NCBI GenBank assembly: GCA_964468205.1
Contig: CAYXVG010000057.1
Coordinates: 1 to 43,177, forward strand
Length of the DNA stretch: 43,177 nt
Direction of reading: 5' to 3'
Source: CAWELS01 sp964468205
Lineage (GTDB): Bacteria; Acidobacteriota; Terriglobia; Bryobacterales; Bryobacteraceae
How positions within the stretch are numbered: position 1 is the stretch's first letter; each line of letters starts with the position of its first letter. Both the position numbers and the translations under genes were made by a program. Below are positions 8,008 to 14,979 of the stretch, piece after piece. The notes under the pieces are model-generated. The model did not search any database. It was not told the DNA's origin and saw nothing but the letters and a program-made list of their open reading frames with translations.

Positions 8008-9235
8008 CCCGGCCGGCCCGGCCGCTGAGCTTTGCGTCGAGCCAAATCAGAACCAGCAGCACGAAGACCAGGAAAGTGCCGATCAGGGGGAGTAGCATCA
8101 GCACCCGGATGCCAAACCAGCCGGCGGCATAGCCGAGCGTCCACGGCGCGAGCAGGCCACCGGTCATCGCAAAAGAGAATATCCCATTGAAGAGCGCCGG
8201 ATGGAAGTAGGGAAACTGGCCGCCGATTTTCTCCACCACCAGGGGATAGACGGCCGCGAAGCCGCCACCCACGAAGAGGATGCCGAAGACCGCTCCGAAC
8301 GTTGTTTTCGTGAACAGCAGCACGACGCAGCCAAACAGCGCGGCCACCACGCTGACCATCAGAATTCTCGAGTGCGGCACTCGCGGTAGCAGAGCCTGGA
8401 TGAAGACGCGCCCGAGTAGGAGGAAGAGCCAGTAGAGCGCCAACAGAAGAAGGGAAACGTCCGGACTGACGCCGATTCGCTGAATGAGGAACACCGCCAG
8501 CCAACCGGCGATCGACCATTCGTTGCCGAACTGAAAGAACAGCAGCAGCGCGAACAGCACGGCGCTTGGGCTGCGAAAATCGGCCAGAGCCTCCCGCCAG
8601 CCCAGTTGATGCGGGCGCGGCTCGGCCGGGAATCCGGTTCTGGCGAAGATTCCGATATAGAAACCCGGGACGGTGGCCAGGAGGAAGATAATGCCGCCCA
8701 CGCCGTAGACATAGAAGGTTCCGGCGAATAGCAGCGCCACGGCGAGAGACCCGAGAACGAATAGGACTCCGGCGATGTTAACGGTGGCCGCCGGGTCGTG
8801 CCGGTAGTACGGTGTGATGGCGTGAAAGAGCCCACTAATCAGCAGACCGGAGGCTCCACCCAGCAGAAACACGCCGCATGTACGCCACCACGACGAGAGC
8901 GGCGGCGAGACAGCCGATAGATACACTAGAGCGGCGCACGCGATGGAGGCGGCCAACACGAGCGTAAACCGGAGGCCGTGGCGGGGAATGACGCGGTGGG
9001 CGACAGAGACCGAAGCGAGGATGCCCATCGCCATTGCCAGGAAATGCAGTCCCGCCGTCGAAAACGTACCTGCCAAGTGGTAGCCCCACTTCGGAAGCAC
9101 GGCGCCCAGGAATGACATCATCATTCCGGACAAGAAGAAGCCTGAAAAGGCCACCCGGGCGCGACCGCCTTGCAGGATTCCATCGGTAGGCGTCGGGGTC
9201 GGGTTCGGTGGCCGCTCGGCCGGCTCGGGAGGCAC
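8000..9235 (-). CDS. MFS transporter
   Basis: A 411-aa integral membrane protein with about 12 hydrophobic segments and a central basic loop (residues about 195-215), the layout of the major facilitator superfamily. No substrate-specific motif is recognisable; sugar/fucose-type permeases (FucP-like) are one possible relative. It starts with GTG at 9235. The first 27 residues are Pro-rich and polar, so a later start is possible. Its stop overlaps the convergent unknown gene by 8 nt. Confidence 0.85.
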   Translation of the reverse strand: MPPEPAERPPNPTPTPTDGILQGGRARVAFSGFFLSGMMMSFLGAVLPKWGYHLAGTFSTAGLHFLAMAMGILASVSVAHRVIPRHGLRFTLVLAASIACAALVYLSAVSPPLSSWWRTCGVFLLGGASGLLISGLFHAITPYYRHDPAATVNIAGVLFVLGSLAVALLFAGTFYVYGVGGIIFLLATVPGFYIGIFARTGFPAEPRPHQLGWREALADFRSPSAVLFALLLFFQFGNEWSIAGWLAVFLIQRIGVSPDVSLLLLALYWLFLLLGRVFIQALLPRVPHSRILMVSVVAALFGCVVLLFTKTTFGAVFGILFVGGGFAAVYPLVVEKIGGQFPYFHPALFNGIFSFAMTGGLLAPWTLGYAAGWFGIRVLMLLPLIGTFLVFVLLVLIWLDAKLSGRAGRAT

Positions 9236-9281
9236 TTTCGTATTGTAGCGTCACAACCTCGCCGCGAGGGTCTTCAGATTT

Positions 9282-9309
9282 TTGTAGTAAGGCCCGGAGC
9301 TGCTACTGT
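9282..9309 (+). promoter_or_regulatory. Promoter candidate for the sRNA
   Basis: TTGTAG (9282-9287), a 16-nt spacer, then TACTGT (9304-9309) preceded by TGC, giving an extended -10. It would start transcription near 9316, about 160 nt before the strong terminator. Confidence 0.4.
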
Positions 9310-9315
9310 TTTTGG

Positions 9316-9476
9316 GAGACCTGCGCCGAAATCATCTATTCTTTTCAATGAAGTAGAGATTGGAACTCGATCTGCAAGTGGGTAGACGGGGTAACAGAGG
9401 TACGCTCTCCTTTGGTGGCGGTTGCCTTCCGGTAGCTGCCTGGGGCCTCGAAAGGGGTACGAGGCCCTTTTGTTTT
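9316..9476 (+). ncRNA. Candidate small RNA, class unknown
   Basis: No coding frame is convincing here, yet the stretch ends in a textbook intrinsic terminator and has an extended -10 promoter candidate about 160 nt upstream. Just before the terminator lies a 10-bp hairpin with a TTCC tetraloop: arms 9417-9426 and 9431-9440, including G-U pairs. The flanking MFS gene is transcribed the other way, so the terminator cannot belong to it. The size would suit 6S RNA or a trans-acting sRNA, but I could not match it to a known family by eye. The 5' end is estimated from the promoter. Confidence 0.5.
9443..9476 (+). terminator. Strong intrinsic terminator
   Basis: GGGCCTCG (9443-9450) pairs perfectly with CGAGGCCC (9460-9467) around the loop AAAGGGGTA. 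TTTTGTTTT follows. This is the clearest rho-independent terminator in the first half of the window and marks the end of a plus-strand transcript that contains no recognisable gene. Confidence 0.85.
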
Positions 9477-9688
9477 GCCTTCCAGCGGGAAAACCATCGT
9501 TCCCTTTAAGCACGAGAGGCGTCTGCCGTCATGCAGAGGGGCGCTCAAACTCGAAGTGGCAACGGCGGCGGGTCCACCAACAAGCGGTAAACTTTCTTCG
9601 ACAAGGGGCCAGGAGTAAAATATTGTGTCAATTTCTGGCCAAGTAATAGCAGCCGGCTGATTGCCGCCCCTATATATTGGGATTGTAA
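9477..9688. other. Non-coding stretch, nothing recognised
   Basis: No convincing ORF, RNA or promoter is visible. The only structure noted is a 6-bp inverted repeat, GGCCAG (9607-9612) and CTGGCC (9635-9640), around an AT-rich loop. Confidence 0.5.
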
Positions 9689-9714
9689 CGAACATTTGGG
9701 TTGACAAATGTTCG
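9689..9714. promoter_or_regulatory. Operator-like inverted repeat over a -35 element
   Basis: CGAACATTTG (9689-9698) and CAAATGTTCG (9705-9714) are perfect 10-bp arms separated by 6 nt. The right arm shares bases with the -35 TTGACA at 9701-9706, so a bound dimeric repressor would block the promoter. The repressor is not identifiable from the window. The half-site GAAC resembles Firmicute-type LexA half-sites, but the spacing is wrong for a LexA box. Confidence 0.6.
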
Positions 9715-9729
9715 TCTCGATTCTATGAT
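9701..9729 (+). promoter_or_regulatory. Near-consensus sigma70 promoter
   Basis: A perfect -35 TTGACA (9701-9706), a 17-nt spacer, and -10 TATGAT (9724-9729), five of six bases. This is the best housekeeping promoter in the window. Predicted start is about 9736. It drives the 17-codon ORF and the structured region behind it. Confidence 0.8.
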
Positions 9730-9765
9730 GGGGGCAACACTGAAGAAAGGAGGTGGTCCAGGCGA

Positions 9766-9819
9766 ATGAAAATTGGCAGTAGTAAGATGCATACCTTGAT
9801 GGAGGTGGCCGACAGCTGA
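9766..9819 (+). CDS. 17-codon ORF (micropeptide or leader peptide)
   Basis: The ORF reads MKIGSSKMHTLMEVADS. Its Shine-Dalgarno is an exact AGGAGGT (9748-9754) within AAAGGAGGTG, 11 nt from the ATG. It begins about 30 nt after the predicted start of a near-consensus promoter. Such a strong ribosome site on such a short frame is unlikely by chance. It has no run of rare or amino-acid-specific codons that would mark classic attenuation. Function is unknown; leader peptide, toxin-like peptide or conserved micropeptide are all open. Confidence 0.55.
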   Translation: MKIGSSKMHTLMEVADS

Positions 9820-9958
9820 GGCTACCGTGACCATAGGTACAGGACTCGAGTCAGTGGCGAGACCGAATTTCAAGTGGACCGGTCATTCTCACATCGAGGT
9901 CTGATGGACTCATAAGTTAGCCTGGGTTCATCCTAAAAATTGCAGATGGCTACCTGAC

Positions 9959-10005
9959 CCCCGGAAGGGCCAAGGTGGGTTGTGCGCCTTGTGATCCTTC
10001 CGGGG
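9959..10005 (+). terminator. Long stem-loop, probable end of the structured transcript
   Basis: CCCCGGAAGG (9959-9968) pairs perfectly with CCTTCCGGGG (9996-10005). The 27-nt loop can form a smaller CAAGG/CCTTG hairpin. TTCTCCTGTCTT follows, a weak U-rich tail. It may terminate transcription before rpmE or be a functional RNA domain. Confidence 0.55.
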
Positions 10006-10033
10006 TTCTCCTGTCTTAGGCAGTACATCCGTT

Positions 10034-10042
10034 TGCTATACT
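10034..10042 (+). promoter_or_regulatory. Extended -10 promoter for rpmE
   Basis: TGCTATACT is TGn plus TATACT (10037-10042). The -35 region is poor. It lies 64 nt upstream of the rpmE start, giving a leader of about 58 nt. Confidence 0.6.
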
Positions 10043-10106
10043 GTTTGAAGTACCCGGCGCCGTTCTTCCCGGAGCTTGGCCCAACGAGAAAGGAAACTCC
10101 CACGCG

Positions 10107-10367
10107 ATGAAAGCAGATATTCACCCCGTCTACGAAGAGATCAATGTAAGCTGCGCCTGCGGCTCCACTTTCAAGACCCGCTCGACTCACAAAGGCGACA
10201 TGCGCGTGGAGATCTGCTCCAGTTGCCACCCGTTCTACACCGGGCGCCAGAAACTGCTCGACACCGAAGGCAGGGTGGATCGCTTCCAGAAGAAGTACGC
10301 CCGGGCCAAGGAACTTGCGGAGCAACGGAAGAGCCAGAAGAAGGACAAGGCCGCCGCACGAAGTTAG
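10107..10367 (+). CDS. rpmE: 50S ribosomal protein bL31
   Basis: An 86-aa protein opening MKADIHPVY with the zinc-binding (C+) set of cysteines: Cys16, Cys18, Cys37 and Cys40. HPFYTGRQKLLDTEGRVDRF is the family signature. The Lys-rich C-terminal tail from about residue 66 is longer than in short bL31 proteins. It is a component of the large ribosomal subunit at the central protuberance, contacting the small subunit. The zinc form is commonly replaced by a C- paralogue under zinc limitation in other bacteria; no paralogue is in this window. Shine-Dalgarno GAAAGGAAA lies upstream. It is monocistronic, since the next genes are on the opposite strand. Confidence 0.96.
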   Translation: MKADIHPVYEEINVSCACGSTFKTRSTHKGDMRVEICSSCHPFYTGRQKLLDTEGRVDRFQKKYARAKELAEQRKSQKKDKAAARS

Positions 10368-10425
10368 CCCCCAGCTTTAAGGGGCTGTTGAAAGAACGGC
10401 AGGCGCAAGGCTTTGAGGAGCCTTG
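10365..10425 (+). terminator. Two small hairpins after rpmE
   Basis: AGCCCC (10365-10370) pairs with GGGGCT (10381-10386). CAAGGCT (10406-10412) pairs with AGCCTTG (10419-10425). Neither is followed by a T-run, so termination here is plausible but weakly supported. Confidence 0.3.
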
Positions 10426-10490
10426 AACAAGCCAAGGAAGCTCCCGACCTCACCCCCCTGTTGAGAGAGCGGCTGGGGCAAGCGCCCGCC

Positions 10491-10910
10491 CTACTTCTCG
10501 TGAGCTTTCCGCCGGCGTTCCGCCCGTTCGGCGCGGAACTTCTCGTATTCCGACTGCTGGACTTGGTCGAGCATCGCCATTATCTCGGCATTCTGCTGGT
10601 CGATGATGGCTCGCTTGCGAGGGCGGTAGAGATCGCGCGACTCGCGCTCAAGCTCGTCAAAGCGAGTCTTCGTGCGGTCAAGTATTTCGTTCAACTGGGA
10701 GATCTGGGCGTCAGAAAGCGCCAAGCGCTCCTCCATCGCGTCGATGAATCGTGCCCGCCATTCCTCGGGCGTCGGTTTCCTGTGTTCGGCTTCCGTGGCC
10801 TTGGCCGTCGTTTCAGTAGTATAGAGGCGGTATCCGAGCACCCCGGCAACAACTCCGCTCACGAAGACAATCGAGAGATAAAGGGCGACGGAGAGAGTGG
10901 ATCTGGTCAT
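10491..10910 (-). CDS. CpxP/Spy-like periplasmic protein, membrane-anchored
   Basis: A 139-aa protein with one N-terminal membrane segment (about 7-27) and a long charged helical periplasmic part. The pattern is a LSDAQISQLNEILD helix, then a long Glu/Arg-rich helix ending in RAERAERRRKAHEK, as in Spy/CpxP/ZraP-type heavy-metal sensor and chaperone proteins. Third gene of the sigma/anti-sigma operon: its ATG overlaps the anti-sigma stop by 4 nt (ATGA). It probably reports or buffers envelope stress for this sigma system (inference). It lacks the LTxxQ motifs of true CpxP, so only the general class is supported. Confidence 0.7.
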   Translation of the reverse strand: MTRSTLSVALYLSIVFVSGVVAGVLGYRLYTTETTAKATEAEHRKPTPEEWRARFIDAMEERLALSDAQISQLNEILDRTKTRFDELERESRDLYRPRKRAIIDQQNAEIMAMLDQVQQSEYEKFRAERAERRRKAHEK

Positions 10911-11257
10911 TGTTGGCCGGCCGCGCTCACGACTTCAAAGCTGACCAATTCCGAGTAGGCCAGCGTCTCAAACTCCTCTCCCTGGTCCAGGGTGTCCACG
11001 TAGGAAGTAGTGTAAATGGGGGAACTCGATTCTCCGGGCGTGGCCATGTAGGCGAGCATGGCCAAGGAGGCCGCGGCCACACCGGTTACGATGGCCCGGG
11101 TCCAGCGGCGCAACGCGCGATTAAAGCCGCGTTTGGCATCGATCCGCCGCCACAGCCCCGGCATGAAATTCGTTCCCAACTCCGGGGGCGGGCAGGCGTC
11201 CCGGTAAGCGGCAAACAAGCGACTCAGTTGTTGCTCATCCCTGTTCATAAGCTTCAC
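10907..11257 (-). CDS. Probable anti-sigma factor, single-pass membrane
   Basis: A 116-aa protein. A cytoplasmic helix (about 1-50) is followed by one membrane segment (about 52-72) and a short periplasmic tail. Its position directly after an ECF sigma factor, with a 4-nt ATGA overlap on both sides, is the classic arrangement for an anti-sigma factor. The HxxxCxxC zinc motif of zinc anti-sigma domains is absent: the only cysteine is Cys22. Binding to the sigma factor is thus inferred from synteny and topology, not sequence. A start at the second Met (residue 4) is possible. Confidence 0.65.
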   Translation of the reverse strand: MKLMNRDEQQLSRLFAAYRDACPPPELGTNFMPGLWRRIDAKRGFNRALRRWTRAIVTGVAAASLAMLAYMATPGESSSPIYTTSYVDTLDQGEEFETLAYSELVSFEVVSAAGQQ

Positions 11258-11871
11258 TCAGCCTCACCTTCCGCAACCATTGATCGGCGGTAAGCTTTCA
11301 ACACCCGTTGGCGGGCCCGGAAGAGCCGCACCTTGAGGGCATTTTCGTTGACGCCGTAGACTTTTTCCAGCTCCTTCAACGACAACCCTTCGACCTCTTT
11401 GAGCGTCAGCAGAATTTGGTCTTCTTCGGAAACCCCCGCCAGTAACGCTTGCACCATATCACGGAGAAGTGTCTGGCGTCGATTCTCGTCGCTCTCGCGG
11501 CTTCCGGCAGCGGCGTCGGCGAGCAAAACCTGCTGCTCGGAAAGGTCCGCCATCCGCGATTCGGTCCGCCTTCGCTGTTTTCGCAAATAGTCATAGGCGG
11601 CATTCACCGTGAGCCGGTAGAGCCACGGCTCGAATACTTCCTCGGACCGCAACTGGTCCAAAGAGAAGTACAGCCGCAGAAATACCTCCTGCCCAACGTC
11701 CTCGACGTCCTCCGGGCGCCCGATAAGCCGCGCAATCGTGCCCAGGATACGTTTGCGATATGCCTGGACGAGCTGATTAAACGCCGTGTCATCACCGCTC
11801 CGAGCACGCCGGACCAATTCATGATCGACTAGCACGCCATTCCGATCGGCCGGCGCGCGATCAGAAACCAC
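11254..11871 (-). CDS. ECF-family RNA polymerase sigma factor
   Basis: A 205-aa sigma-70-family protein with only regions 2 and 4. Region 2 spans about 28-99, with DVEDVGQEVFLRLY for core binding and PWLYRLTVNAAYDYLRK for -10 recognition. Region 4 spans about 135-190, with a helix-turn-helix around LSLKELEKVYGVNENALKVRL. It directs transcription of an envelope-stress-type regulon and is presumably held by the following anti-sigma. GTG at 11871 gives the full length; another GTG at codon 13 would open as VLVDHELVRRA and may be the true start. CCTAG direct repeats upstream (11910-11925) could belong to its promoter. Confidence 0.93.
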   Translation of the reverse strand: MVSDRAPADRNGVLVDHELVRRARSGDDTAFNQLVQAYRKRILGTIARLIGRPEDVEDVGQEVFLRLYFSLDQLRSEEVFEPWLYRLTVNAAYDYLRKQRRRTESRMADLSEQQVLLADAAAGSRESDENRRQTLLRDMVQALLAGVSEEDQILLTLKEVEGLSLKELEKVYGVNENALKVRLFRARQRVLKAYRRSMVAEGEAE

Positions 11872-11976
11872 GAACAGTGGCCCCGCAAGTAAAGGCGCAC
11901 CAGCAAATAGCTAGGTTACTAGGGTTGCGCCCGGGCGGGCAAATCGCGGTGTTCGAATTGTTTGTGTAGCCGAGGC

Positions 11977-12186
11977 TCAGGAGGCGAGGCGCCTCAGCCG
12001 AGCGCCGTTTTGGGACGGATTTCGATAACCTCCGGCGGGGTTTTCGACAAAAGTCCGGCCGTATTCCTGGAGGGATTCTATGAGCTGATCGAGTGCAAGC
12101 CTGCGTTCGTATAACTCGTCGAGCGCCGATTCGATCAGTTCAAGGGAGGGGGAGGATAAGTGCTGCATCATCATAGTAATATCCAT
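11977..12186 (-). CDS. Small unknown protein, helical
   Basis: A 69-aa protein I do not recognise. Residues about 10-45 form an amphipathic, Leu/Glu-rich helix (ELIESALDELYERRLALDQL) that could be a coiled coil. The C-terminus is polar and basic. ATG at 12186 is the longest ATG start, but no Shine-Dalgarno precedes it and it falls in a possible -10. If that promoter is real, translation would begin at one of the three consecutive ATGs at 12174-12166, nearly leaderless. A TTG at 12210 also lies in frame. Confidence 0.55.
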   Translation of the reverse strand: MDITMMMQHLSSPSLELIESALDELYERRLALDQLIESLQEYGRTFVENPAGGYRNPSQNGARLRRLAS

Positions 12187-12210
12187 AGCAGTACTAAGAG
12201 TACTAGTCAA
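12182..12210 (-). promoter_or_regulatory. Promoter candidate with internal AGTACT repeats
   Basis: On the minus strand: TTGACT, a 17-nt spacer, TATGGA. The spacer holds two copies of the self-palindrome AGTACT separated by 3 nt, forming an operator-like dyad between -35 and -10. Confidence 0.4.
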
Positions 12211-12255
12211 GTGGTTTTAGGGTGTTATTCACATTTTTCTAAGCCCTATTCCGCG

Positions 12256-12367
12256 GTTGCAATCGCTTGTCCATGCTAGTGGCGGCTGGCATGGCGTAGC
12301 TCAGGCCGGCCCCGCTCAGGTCGGCGTCGTTGCAATCGCTTGTCCATACTAGTGGCGGCTGACATGG
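12256..12367. repeat. 39-bp direct repeat upstream of pcrA
   Basis: Two 39-bp copies at 12256-12294 and 12329-12367 differ at two positions and are 73 bp apart start to start. Each begins GTTGCAATCGCTTGTCCAT and ends CATGG. The second copy ends 28 nt before the pcrA start codon. No ORF or known element accounts for them. Confidence 0.85.
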
Positions 12368-12395
12368 TACCATTGATCCTTACCGCACGATTCCG

Positions 12396-14750
12396 ATGGA
12401 CTTCCTGGCAGGGTTGAACCCGCAACAGCGAGAAGCAGTGTGTTATGGCGACGGCCCTATTCTTATCCTTGCTGGCGCGGGCAGCGGCAAAACCCGGGTA
12501 ATCACCCATCGAATCAGCCACCTCATCAATGCGCGGGGAGTCCCCGGGAACGCGATTCTCGCAGTAACCTTCACAAACAAAGCGGCGGGGGAAATGCGGG
12601 AACGCGTGCGGAAGCTGATTGGGGGTGGAGGGGGGCTGATCTCCTCGCCCACAGTTTCGACATTCCACTCATTCTGCGTCCGGCTGTTGCGCCGCGATGG
12701 ACAGAGCCTGGCTGGAATCCGCCCCGGTTTTACTTCGTCGTTTGTGATCTATGACGACGACGAGCAACTCGCGATCATAAAAGCGGTTTTCCGCAACCTC
12801 GGCCTCGATGAGAAGTTCATGCAGTACCGTGCGGCCCATTCGCGGATCAGCCATGCCAAGAATCACAAAGAGACGCCGGAGGACTTCTATAAGAACGCGA
12901 AGGACCCGAAGTCGGAGCGCCTCGCGGTTGTATTCGAGCAGTACGAGGCGCGCTTGCGGCAGGCGAATGCGCTTGACTTCGACGACCTGCTCCTCGAGGC
13001 GGTGCGGCTGCTCCGCCACGACTCCGTCATCCGCGACACTTACAACGACCGCTACCGCTATCTGCTGATTGACGAGTATCAGGATACAAACCGCAGCCAG
13101 TACGAGCTGATGCGCCTGCTGACGCAACGGCACAGCAACATCTGCGTTGTGGGAGACGAGGATCAGTCGATCTACGGCTGGCGCGGAGCCGACATCCGCA
13201 ATATTCTCGATTTCGAACGCGACTACCCCGGCGCGGTCACCATCCGGCTGGAACAGAATTACCGTTCCACGAAGACGATCATCGAGGCCGCGAGCGCCGT
13301 AGTGGCGAACAATAAGGAGCGAAAGGGCAAGTGGCTCTGGACAAACTCCGGGGCGGGAGAGAAGATCGGTCTGTATCAGGCGCCCGATGCCGAACAGGAA
13401 GCCCTGTTCATTGCCGGCACGATCGAGCGGCTACTCTCGGAGCAGCCGGAATACCGGGTGGCGGTGCTCTACCGGACAAACGCCCAGTCGCGGCAGATTG
13501 AAGAAGCTTTGCGGCGGCATGGCCGCCCGTACATCGTTGTCGGGGGGCTCAGCTTCTACCAGCGGGCCGAGATAAAGGATATTCTCGGGTACCTGAAACT
13601 GCTGGCGAATCCCAATGACGCGGTCAGCTTCCTGCGGGTGGTGAACAAACCGGCGCGCGGCATCGGCAAGACAACTGTCGAGCAGATCGAGGACCATGCC
13701 CGGCAGCGCTCATGCAGCATGTGGGAGGCGCTCGGGTCCATGGTTGACGAGAATTTGCTCTCCACACGCGCACACGCCGCAGTGGCGGGATTCCGGAAAG
13801 TGTTCGTGGGGTTGATGGAGGTGGCCGAGGAAGAATCCGTCGGCGGACTGCTGCAGCGGATCATCACGGATACGGGCTACCGGGACATGCTGAAAGCAGG
13901 CGGCACACCGGACGCCGAAGCGCGCCTGGAGAACCTCGACGAACTCGTCAATGCCGCCGAGGAGGCAGCGATTCGCGGGGAGGGAATCGCCGAGTTTCTC
14001 GATCACGCGGCGCTGGTCTCCGAGGCGGACCGCCTGGACGAATCGATTCAAGTTTCGCTGCTCACGATGCACAACGCAAAGGGACTTGAGTGGCCGGTGG
14101 TATTCATCGCCGGCCTCGAGGAGGGCCTGTTTCCTCACGCACGCTCCCTTGAATCCGAGTCTCAGATGGAAGAGGAGCGCCGGCTGTGCTACGTCGCCAT
14201 GACCCGGGCCGAGGAGCGTTTGCTGCTCACATTCGCCCGGACGCGAAGGAAATTCGGAGGCGGTCCGCTCGAGCCGCGAACAATGTCGCGCTTCCTGTTT
14301 GAGGTGCCGGAGAAGTTCGTCGAGCGTCTCGACGACCGGCGCGGTCCAGTGGGAGCGGTTGCCGAGGTCGACCTGTTCGCCGAGCAGCACTACGTCCGCG
14401 AGACGGTCAAACGCAACGCCTACGCCGGAAAGACTTATAATTCGATAGAGAACATCGCACAGTTCTTCCAGGAGCGAGGCATGGAGCCGCCCCGGACCGC
14501 CAAGGCGGCCACCCCGGCCCGGCCGAAGGCTCCCGCCGCGAAACCGCCCCTGGCCGGGCAGTCCGGACAGAGCAAACGTCCCAAGGAAAGACTTCGCGCC
14601 GGCGTTACGGTCGAGCATGCGCGTTACGGAACGGGCTTGGTTCTGCGGAAGGAAGGTGAGGGCGACGACGCCAAGTTGACCGTCAGCTTCCGGCGGCATG
14701 GACTGAAGAAACTGGTCGCGAAATACGCTGATTTGAAGGTTACGACGTGA
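12396..14750 (+). CDS. pcrA: ATP-dependent DNA helicase, UvrD/PcrA family
   Basis: A 784-aa SF1A helicase with all motifs: LNPQQREAV (Q motif, 7-15), GAGSGKT (Walker A, 27-33), DEYQDT (226-231), GDEDQSIYGWRGAD (253-266), EQNYRS near 285, MHNAKGLEW near 557, and YVAMTRAEE near 600. The C-terminal part carries an Ala/Pro/Lys linker (about 690-725). It ends in a Tudor-like fold (AGVTVEHARYGTGLV) that in PcrA binds RNA polymerase. It unwinds DNA 3'-5' in nucleotide-excision and mismatch repair and at transcription-replication conflicts. No Shine-Dalgarno is obvious; a 39-bp direct repeat lies just upstream. Its stop overlaps the next tiny gene. Confidence 0.96.
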   Translation: MDFLAGLNPQQREAVCYGDGPILILAGAGSGKTRVITHRISHLINARGVPGNAILAVTFTNKAAGEMRERVRKLIGGGGGLISSPTVSTFHSFCVRLLRRDGQSLAGIRPGFTSSFVIYDDDEQLAIIKAVFRNLGLDEKFMQYRAAHSRISHAKNHKETPEDFYKNAKDPKSERLAVVFEQYEARLRQANALDFDDLLLEAVRLLRHDSVIRDTYNDRYRYLLIDEYQDTNRSQYELMRLLTQRHSNICVVGDEDQSIYGWRGADIRNILDFERDYPGAVTIRLEQNYRSTKTIIEAASAVVANNKERKGKWLWTNSGAGEKIGLYQAPDAEQEALFIAGTIERLLSEQPEYRVAVLYRTNAQSRQIEEALRRHGRPYIVVGGLSFYQRAEIKDILGYLKLLANPNDAVSFLRVVNKPARGIGKTTVEQIEDHARQRSCSMWEALGSMVDENLLSTRAHAAVAGFRKVFVGLMEVAEEESVGGLLQRIITDTGYRDMLKAGGTPDAEARLENLDELVNAAEEAAIRGEGIAEFLDHAALVSEADRLDESIQVSLLTMHNAKGLEWPVVFIAGLEEGLFPHARSLESESQMEEERRLCYVAMTRAEERLLLTFARTRRKFGGGPLEPRTMSRFLFEVPEKFVERLDDRRGPVGAVAEVDLFAEQHYVRETVKRNAYAGKTYNSIENIAQFFQERGMEPPRTAKAATPARPKAPAAKPPLAGQSGQSKRPKERLRAGVTVEHARYGTGLVLRKEGEGDDAKLTVSFRRHGLKKLVAKYADLKVTT

Positions 14751-14905
14751 ACACAAAAAAAATATCAGATCGAGAAGAACGGAAGACTGCGAAGCGGAAA
14801 GCGCGCAAGGAGGCCCCGCCCAAGGCGAAACGTCCGTCGGACGTCGACCGCGGCTCGATGAAGCGGAAGATCCGGAGGACCAGTAAGGGCACGGGCAGAC
14901 GCTAG
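14747..14905 (+). CDS. Tiny highly basic protein translationally coupled to pcrA
   Basis: A 52-aa ORF starting with GTG at 14747, overlapping the pcrA stop as GTGA. It is extremely rich in Lys and Arg (opening MNTKKISDREERKTAKRKAR, ending in SKGTGRR), with few hydrophobic residues. It has no known domain. A nucleic-acid- or ribosome-binding role fits its charge, and coupling suggests a link to the helicase. Codon use is GC-rich as in its neighbours. The alternative is a chance open frame in an intergenic region, which the exact 4-nt overlap argues against. Confidence 0.5.
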   Translation: MNTKKISDREERKTAKRKARKEAPPKAKRPSDVDRGSMKRKIRRTSKGTGRR

Positions 14906-14979
14906 CGGCCGGCGGAGGTTGACACCCGCACCACCGGAAAAGACGCCGGGTCTCGGGCTTGGTTGAGCAGCGCCTACTG

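Larger units (their letters stand above)
9736..10005 (+). ncRNA. Candidate structured RNA carrying a 17-codon ORF
   Basis: The transcript is inferred from the strong promoter at 9701-9729 to the large stem-loop ending at 10005. After the short ORF, the sequence has dense local symmetry: GACTCGAGTC (9843-9852), GACCGGTC (9877-9884), and a GACCG/CGGTC pair (9861-9865 with 9880-9884). GGCTACC followed by TGACC occurs twice (9820-9832 and 9948-9959). This suggests an RNA with real structure, either a leader-peptide regulatory RNA or an sRNA that also encodes a micropeptide. I cannot assign an Rfam family from memory. rpmE downstream has its own extended -10 promoter, so it need not be the target. 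Confidence 0.5.

Noticed and set aside
9689..9714. Inverted repeat as a LexA box
   Set aside because: Half-sites contain GAAC/GTTC, but the spacing is 18 nt rather than the 4 nt of Firmicute boxes, and the lexA promoter in this window has no such site.
14959..14979. TTG start adding seven residues to the permease
   Set aside because: No ribosome site and no gain in domain content; ATG at 14980 preferred.
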